Shown here: positions 57,183 to 64,000 of the stretch, piece after piece
How positions within the stretch are numbered: position 1 is the stretch's first letter
How the letters are laid out: every line of letters starts with the position of its first letter
Source of the DNA: Steromphala cineraria
Lineage: Eukaryota; Mollusca; Gastropoda; Trochida; Trochidae
Length of the DNA: 64,000 nucleotides
Reading direction: 5' to 3'
NCBI GenBank assembly: GCA_916613615.1
Contig: OU744720.1
Location: 7,605,749-7,669,748, forward strand
Notes under the pieces: model-generated
The model's input: only the letters and a program-made list of their open reading frames with translations
Told to the model about the DNA's origin: nothing
Database searches by the model: none
Made by a program: the position numbers and the translations under genes

Positions 57183-57330
57183 CTTCTTTGAGAGGCATTT
57201 TAGAAGTTGGAATGACAATAATGCTGAGGAATATATGGATTACAACTTCTTTGTTCATTGTATGCGACGTTTCAACACAGATTCTTGTGTCGTTCTCAAG
57301 CAGAGGAAGATATATTCCTCAAGAAATGTT
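57183..57330. mobile_element. MITE of the ATGGATGACAACTTCTTTG family, one arm
   Basis: TTCTTTGAGAGGCATTTTAG, AATAATGCTGAGGAATATAT, GGATTACAACTTCTTTGTTC and the central ACACAGATTCTTGTGTCGTT are present, but the second arm is missing. Upstream of SLC17 copy B. Confidence 0.7.
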
Positions 57331-58146
57331 TGCTCTCTATCTTTGTTCGTACAATGTTCACGGATTGAACGTACATAAGCAGTATTATCTTATCAAAGTG
57401 TCACAAAGTATGTTATCGGTAACATCCTAAACAAGTGCAGTAGCCTACAGGTTTGTCTTTTGTTATCTTTTTAAGTTTGCCATTTACAAACAATTTGTAT
57501 AATGTATTTATAATTTTATGAAATTGGACATTTCTAGCTCGTCAGCTCCTCAAGGCCAGATTACGGCGAAATCTACGCTGTGCGGTGTCAATGTTCGGCC
57601 GTCGTCGTTCGGCCATTGTTCGTTATCTTTCACATTTTTTTACCATAGCTCGTGATCTACTGCATCATTACGCTTTTGCCTTGGAGTAACTTTGCATCAT
57701 GAAATAAAATCGTAACAGACTAGTATACAGGATTATAAGAGCGAGAGACCCTTTTCAGCATTGAAGGCCGCGTGATCCAGAGTACAAATACAAAAACAGT
57801 GTACAATTAAACAAATATTAATTTACATTTACATGTTGATGTACGAGCTTAGTTTTATACATACCAAATTCTTTTCAAATATATAGCTAAACCTTTTAGT
57901 TCATTTCCCTTTCTTTAAGACAATAGTTCAACAAACGTTTGCTGTGTTTGAAACTGACAAAATCCATTTGGTATGAGTTTCGTTCTACTTTCCCGAAAGA
58001 AAGGACAAACAAGAAAAAAATGAAACTCATCTTCAACAGGATTGTAAGTCAGATATTCATGATTGTGTTAAATCTTATATACCAAATGATCTATATTCAT
58101 GTAAAAGCAGACTCTGGACACATTTCAAGAGAAAACTGAGCTAATA

Positions 58147-58204
58147 ATGTCTGACGAATTCAACGAAAGGAATCGGCTCGTGGATAAGGATGAGGATGAA
58201 AAAG
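58147..58204 (+). CDS. SLC17 copy B exon 1
   Basis: ATG at 58147: [19 protein letters not shown], phase 1 before GTAACA. It is two codons shorter than copy A, with the same acidic tail. Confidence 0.85.
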
Positions 58205-61200
58205 GTAACAAAAATGTCGATGCCGTAAGTTATTAAATTGTAAGCTTGACAATATTCTATTCACGGATAGGTGACCATGTGATTTAAAACGTCATTCAAT
58301 TATTGTTTCTCTTGTTTTTACTACCTCAAGGACACTGTGTTCTGCAAGTGTTCTTTGTAAATCCACTAAAAAGCAAAATATTTGCAACAAGACGCAATAT
58401 AACTAATCTAAACTATCAGGGGTCTTCAAACGACTATACAAAACTCGGTAAAGCTGCGAAAGACCATTTCCATTTTTAATAATCAAAAGGTGTTTGCAAA
58501 AAAATGGCCGAAACCCTCGTCCCATGTAGGAAAAGAGGGAAACCAACTAGAATATCTTTATTGGTAACATTTAACGAATTTAAATTTCCTCAAACTTCCT
58601 GTTTCAAATGAATAACATTTTATGTTGCTACATTAAAGTATATCGTAGAAACTTTCTATTTACCAGTGCCATGTCAGTTCATCAAGGCGCGTCACGTGCT
58701 CGCTCTCTGGGCGTTCATTGGTTTCTTCAACTTGTACTGTCTGAGATTCAATCTGAGTGTGGCGCTGGTTGCCATGGTGAAGTCAGTGAACCACTCCTAC
58801 ACCAACGAGTCCGAGGGAACAGAATGTAAGGCACCAGGGGGAGCTGTCAACTCTACAGAACCAACAGTGAGAATATCTCTTCTGCGTTATCCCAATTCAT
58901 TCTGTATTTATTCATTTCAGGTATATGTGTCAAATGTGTTCACGTGACTGTATCGTGTATGAAAAGGTCATTCATCCTGCTGCGTTTCTACAATCAACCC
59001 CAAACCCATTAAGTCTAGTCAAATCATATCACTTTAAAATTTGTAATAAGTAGTAGCCTTATTTGTCATCATATTCTTAGTTTAGCACATAATTTTGTTA
59101 GACTAGTATTGTTTTAGCAATTGTTAGTATTTGAAATCTGTACATAAAGAAGACTGAATGTATTTTTGATGTTTAAAGGATCTTATCTTTATTCATATTT
59201 ACAGAATTTCGTATTTACAGTTAATGACTAAATTTCTATGTTATGACCAACTGTATGTTGATGTTACAGGAAGAAGGAGAGTTTGAGTGGAGTGAGACAA
59301 CGCAGGGAATCGTCCATGGCTCTTTCTTTTACGGGTATATCCTAACTCAGGTGGGAGTAATTAATAGATAGGTATATGAAACAATCTATCTCAAATTATA
59401 AACATTATTCGTAACGGCTTCTTCATTGTCTTTCCAGGATGCAAGTAAAATCTAATATTGCCAAATCAGCTGTCCATGTGGATCTAATGCAACGTTGCGC
59501 AAGTACCTTCCTTACCTGAAGTTAGGCTGAATACATTATTATCCAATAAACTGAGTGGAAGGCGTTAGAAATATCGGGAGTTAAGCATAATATGTTTATA
59601 ATTCATTCTTATGGAGTAGTTGTTTGCGTCAGTGCCTTGAAATGATCAAGCTATAACAAGCAGATTGAAGATTATGTTTGAACTGTGTTTCTCAGATACT
59701 TGGAGGGTTCTTAGCAAAGAAGTTCGGGGGGAAGAATCTTCTGGGGTGTGGGATACTGTTTACCTCACTCCTCACCCTGTTCACACCACAAGCAGCACGT
59801 GCAGGGGTCGCCGTCCTTATAGTCGTCAGAATACTGGAAGGTATTTGTGAGGTGAGTCTTTGCAAGCATTAGAAGAGACAGAATACTGGAAAGTATTTTT
59901 GAGGTCGGTCTTTGAGTCATTAGATGTGACAGAATACGGAGGGGAATAGGAGAGGTAAGTCTTTGCAGTCCTTTATGCTTACAGAAAATAGTAGGCCTTC
60001 TGAGAGAAAGTCTGACTTTATTGACATATCATATTGTGTAACGTGATTGTAAAGCTCATGTGGTTTGTCACTGATTTGACAAATCTTACTCGTTTAAAGT
60101 ACCTGTTGGAGTACAACCACACCCTGCCACTCATGAACAAGCGTTGATGTAGGTTTACCATGGACACTGATATATATGATAACATTATTTGACGTTCTGT
60201 GCTTTTGTTATTTGTTTCTGCGAATATTTTACAATTTATAAGATTATGCAGTAGAGGGTACCTGGTGACCTTGAATTTAGGAAGAAAGAAAATTACAACA
60301 CAACTGAACACAAGTGTCCAAAGTGCTACCAAGATGTCAATATCGTCATATATATATATATATTTTTAAAGATTCCATTTCCTGATAATAGTAGTATCGA
60401 ATATAATTTGAAAAACAATGTCTTGTGAGTTAGCATAAGTGGTTTCACTCTTCTGGAAAAGAAACTTTGGAATTTAGTACGGAAGTTTTGTAAGAAAAAA
60501 ATATCGTTGATATACAGCCATTTTCTCGGACATTCACACATCAAACAAGCAACATTGTATAATTTGTCTCTGATATCTCGCCTAGTTGGGAAAGTTCCAA
60601 TTCGACTTTTAAAGAGGCGTTGCTACTCAAACAAGAAACGATAGTGTTCCATAATTTGGATTTAAGTGAGTTGACATCTAGAGAATTTATGCAACTTTGG
60701 TTTCTTCAAATCAACCACTTGTGGATTAAAATTTCTTGCGATTTGGTTCGTAGTGTTCCTTTGTTTTCACGTTATTTCTATGATGTTTTCCAGTCGAGGC
60801 CTGCTACATCAGAGTATATTCACTGATACACCACGTGGTGTGGTTATCAATGGTGATATCAAGGTCGTTTTCCTGGATAATCAACCCATGGTTTGGTTAT
60901 CAGATAACCACCACGAACCATGGCTTTCGCCTCAGACCTTGCCGTATCGTTCCTCGGAAACAAAACTTACCCTTGACGTGATGTTAACACACATCTCGAA
61001 ATGATTGCTCAAAGTTGACGCCAAACATTTCTTTTTATTATTGTCAATTGTTACCCCCAATAATCATTTAATGTACAATCAAATTCACAAAGTTCAAGGA
61101 GCACAATTGAAAGAGCTAATAATACTTTCGATAAAACCCACCTTAAATTCGTCCTGAGAATACCATAAAACACAGATAAAACATTTTTTGAAGCAGGACA

Positions 61201-63890
61201 CATCTCTAATTTCTCCACCTCTTGACGTGATGTTAACACACATCTCGAAATGATTGCTCAAAGTTGACGCCAAACATTTCTTTTTATTATTGTCAATTGT
61301 TACCCCCAATAATCATTTAATGTACAATCAAATTCACAAAGTTCAAGGAGCACAATTGAAAGAGCTAATAATACTTTCGATAAAACCCACCTTAAATTCG
61401 TCCTGAGAATACCATAAAACACAGATAAAACATTTTTTGAAGCAGGACACAGCTCTAATTTCTCCACCTCTTTGAACACTATGTGCTTACGATGTTGTGC
61501 TGCATCGAGAGTTTGAACATGAAATTGATGAATTCCGTGCAGCTCAAGGTGAAATGAACAACATCCTCGCAGCCTCACGTAAATTGTTTTGTTACAGACA
61601 GTTCATAGACTGAATGTCGGTTTAGTTTAGGAATATCCTGAGATACTAAACAGATTTTCTGTGACCTTTTGACAATTTGTTTTGGACATATTTCATTTTG
61701 ATTAAAGATGGAGAATGTTAGTATTTTGAGAACTCACTCAACACAGTTAGGTCATAGAAGTTACTGATTTAGAATTGTCTGACAACCAAGTCAGGACACT
61801 CTCAATCAGCACGTGAAATGCGTGTTTCATTAGTATGCAAACGATAATGAAGAAATGTTAAGGAATGGAGTTCACTTAACCATTTACGACTACACCAATT
61901 TTTTAAAAATTGTTCATTTGATTAACACTAAAAATTATTATGAAAGGAAATAACTTTCAACAATTGCCATGTGGTGTATATGAAATATTTCATTTCATAG
62001 GTCATTATTTCAACCATATTGCAGGATGAGATGATAAATGATTATTTTCATATTATACTATGATATTGTTTGTTTCGATTCTATACGAGGAAGTATGGCT
62101 GGTGATATCAAGGTCGTTATCCTGGATAATCAACCCATGGTTTGGTTATCAGATAACCACCACGAACCATGAACGGTTGCCTCGGCTCGATACGGCAGAT
62201 CTTCGGCTTTCGCCTCAGACCTTGCCGTATCGTTCCTCGGAAACAAAACTTACCCTTGACGTGATGTTAACACACATCTCGAAATGATTGCTCAAAGTTG
62301 ACGCCAAACATTTCTTTTTATTATTGTCAATTGTTACCCCCAATAATCATTTAATGTACAATCAAATTCACAAAGTTCAAGGAGCACAATTGAAAGAGCT
62401 AATAATACTTTCGATAAAACCCACCTTAAATTCGTCCTGAGAATACCATAAAACACAGATAAAACATTTTTTGAAGCAGGACACAGCTCTAATTTCTCCA
62501 CCTCTTTGAACACTATGTGCTTACGATGTTGTGCTGCATCGAGAGTTTGAACATGAAATTGATGAATTCCGTGCAGCTCAAGGTGAAATGAACAACATCC
62601 TCGCAGCCTCACGTAAATTGTTTTGTTACAGACAGTTCATAGACTGAATGTCGGTTTAGTTTAGGAATATCCTGAGATACTAAACAGATTTTCTGTGACC
62701 TTTTGACAATTTGTTTTGGACATATTTCATTTTGATTAAAGATGGAGAATGTTAGTATTTTGAGAACTCACTCAACACAGTTAGGTCATAGAAGTTACTG
62801 ATTTAGAATTGTCTGACAACCAAGTCAGGACACTCTCAATCAGCACGTGAAATGCGTGTTTCATTAGTATGCAAACGATAATGAAGAAATGTTAAGGAAT
62901 GGAGTTCACTTAACCATTTACGACTACACCAATTTTTTAAAAATTGTTCATTTGATTAACACTAAAAATTATTATGAAAGGAAATAACTTTCAACAATTG
63001 CCATGTGGTGTATATGAAATATTTCATTTCATAGGTCATTATTTCAACCATATTGCAGGATGAGATGATAAATGATTATTTTCATATTATACTATGATAT
63101 TGTTTGTTTCGATTCTATACGAGGAAGTATGGCTGGTATGGTTTCAATTAATTAAGATGAAGCTTGGTTTGTTTTTCCTTTTAAAACGCTATTATGATAA
63201 TATTGCAGGGAGTGACGTTCCCAGCTATGCACTCTATGTGGGGCCAGTGGGCACCTATCCTGGAGAGAAGCAAGTTGGCCGGACTCACCTACTCGGGTGT
63301 GTACTCACCCAAATAACCATTGCCAATTCAATCGTAATCACCAAGGACTTGCATAGCAAAATGAGCTATGCATGTCCTTGTTAGAACCTTCAAAATGTGT
63401 CCCATTGTTGTATAAATCTTACATTTCTCTATTTCTAGCATGATTTAGATTATAAAGATTTGGCATTTTATGGTATTAGACCAGGGAGTTGATATGTTTG
63501 ATAACGTTTGGCTTAGAGATCTTAAGGCTCCCTGGGTAGTTCTTGTAATTACCTTAAATCACTAGAATGCTGAATGCTGAATGCACCACACAATTTTACG
63601 TTTCAAGAACTGTCCAGAATAAGAAACACACACATCAAAGCTACAATCTGGGCTGCAGAGTTTTTGGCCAAAGCGGAAACATAAAACAGGAAGATTTCTT
63701 TAACCTTGTTATAAATGGTGAAATTATATTGCATTCTTATTTCAAATTGACAGTTTGCTTGTAAAGCTGTACGAATCACACGTATAGGTTTTCCCTGCAG
63801 GAGCTCAGCTTGGTGTTGTGTTCGCCATGCCCGTGTCCGGAGTTCTGTGTGCTTCGTCCTGGGGCTGGCCATCGGTCTTCTATGTGTTTG
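58147..63890 (+). CDS. SLC17A5-like: SLC17-family transporter, copy B (tandem paralogue, 3' end outside window)
   Basis: Six exons (58147-58204, 58667-58866, 59270-59350, 59696-59851, 63209-63296, 63801-63890) repeat copy A exons 1-6 with identical lengths, apart from exon 1 (58 versus 64 bases), and identical phases. They encode about 225 residues, roughly the first five transmembrane segments; the remaining six exons would lie to the right. Much of exon 2 is identical to copy A in protein, including the glycosylated loop. Differences sit in exon 4 ([16 protein letters not shown] for [16 protein letters not shown], and GICE for GIGE) and in exon 3 (GIVHGSFF for GIILGSFF), so substrate handling may differ. 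The histidine of PAMHSMW and the TM1 arginine are retained. All visible exons are intact, so this looks functional. Confidence 0.93.
58667..58866 (+). CDS. SLC17 copy B exon 2
   Basis: 200 bases as in copy [34 protein letters not shown], then the near-identical glycosylated loop. Donor GTGAG. Confidence 0.96.
59270..59350 (+). CDS. SLC17 copy B exon 3
   Basis: 81 bases: [13 protein letters not shown] then [15 protein letters not shown] histidine replaces the leucine of copy A inside TM2. Donor GTGGGA. Confidence 0.95.
59696..59851 (+). CDS. SLC17 copy B exon 4
   Basis: 156 bases: [20 protein letters not shown], a TM segment, then [15 protein letters not shown]. Donor GTGAGT at 59852, followed by two degenerate repeats of this boundary. 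Confidence 0.95.
59852..59970 (+). repeat. Degenerate repeats of the exon 4/donor boundary (SLC17 copy B)
   Basis: After the donor at 59852, the sequence AGAATACTGGAAAGTATTTT...GAG|GTCGGT (donor-like at 59904) and AGAATACGGAGGGGAATAGG...GAG|GTAAGT (59955) repeats the exon 4 boundary twice at about 51-52 bases. Reading on from exon 4 meets a TAG after seven codons, so only the first donor gives an intact protein. Confidence 0.75.
60855..63135 (+). repeat. Tandem segmental duplication in SLC17 copy B intron 4
   Basis: GATATCAAGGTCG... at 60855 and 62103 start two long repeats that run to GAGGAAGTATGGCTGGT at 62097 and 63135. GACGTGATGTTAACAC recurs at 60975, 61224 and 62258: a 249-base duplication followed by a 1,034-base one. 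The copies are almost identical. Confidence 0.9.
63209..63296 (+). CDS. SLC17 copy B exon 5
   Basis: 88 bases: [16 protein letters not shown] then [13 protein letters not shown]. Donor GTGTGT, as in copy A. Confidence 0.96.
63801..63890 (+). CDS. SLC17 copy B exon 6
   Basis: 90 bases: [17 protein letters not shown] then [14 protein letters not shown]. Donor GTAGGT. This is the last exon in the window. Confidence 0.96.
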
Positions 63891-64000
63891 GTAGGTGCAT
63901 AATGATATCCAAATATCCTTGTCAAGTGATAAGAAATTGTTGGAAAATAATAAAACGAATTTTAGAAATTCAATATTTCATGTCTTCAAATATTTATTAA

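Larger units (their letters stand above)
52730..58146. other. 3' UTR and intergenic region between SLC17 copies A and B
   Basis: Contains the 3' UTR of copy A (end not determined; candidate AATAAA-type signals near 54955 and 55175), two TTAA MITEs, one hairpin-MITE arm and a fragment beginning CTAGCTCGTCAGC at about 57535. The open frame around 55625-55843 has no recognised domain. Confidence 0.4.

Noticed and set aside
63603..63872. Minus-strand 89-codon frame over SLC17 copy B exon 6.
   Set aside because: It is antisense to a well-supported exon and has no independent support.

Overview
This is animal (metazoan) genomic DNA: spliced genes with GT-AG introns, AT-rich non-coding DNA, and dense mobile-element remnants. 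The mobile elements are of kinds common in bivalve molluscs: tandem-repeat non-autonomous elements with (GTCC)n tracts, foldback MITEs and a tyrosine-recombinase retrotransposon. A bivalve is my best guess, but no species is assigned.

Three protein-coding genes are recognisable from exon-by-exon reading. (1) Minus strand, 28697 down to 6709: twelve exons of STAM, the signal-transducing adaptor and ESCRT-0 subunit. They cover the VHS domain, UIM, SH3 domain and the beginning of the GAT/coiled-coil part. The last exons lie beyond the left edge. (2) Plus strand, 34830-52729: a complete 12-exon SLC17 (sialin-like) anion transporter of 512 residues. (3) Plus strand, 58147 to the right edge: a tandem paralogue of that transporter with the same exon phases. 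Six exons are visible and the rest is off the window.

The introns hold most of the remaining information. STAM intron 7 carries a nearly intact 6.3 kb DIRS/Ngaro-type retrotransposon (11586-17909): gag, reverse transcriptase-RNase H and tyrosine recombinase, with split direct repeats A1...B2-A2-B1. It is inserted into an older tandem-repeat element, and a neighbouring repeat unit preserves the empty target site. At least five families of Helentron-associated-like elements occur, with a subterminal inverted repeat, a 150-170 bp tandem array, usually a (GTCY)n tract, and an end hairpin. Several MITE families have clear termini: TTAA-bounded, TA-bounded, one with a CTTTA duplication, and foldbacks.

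The most unusual feature is in the first SLC17 gene. The 3' end of exon 4, with its splice donor and the start of the intron, is tandemly repeated seven times (37788-38501). The first three donors share an open reading frame and the correct phase for exon 5, so alternative donor use would insert 29 or 58 residues that duplicate a transmembrane segment. The paralogue has two degenerate repeats of the same exon-intron boundary at the same place.

Functionally, STAM works in endosomal sorting of ubiquitinated cargo and the SLC17 pair are predicted lysosomal or vesicular anion transporters. Their adjacency may be incidental. The roughly 6 kb between the STAM promoter (about 28.7-28.8 kb) and SLC17 copy A holds no recognisable gene.
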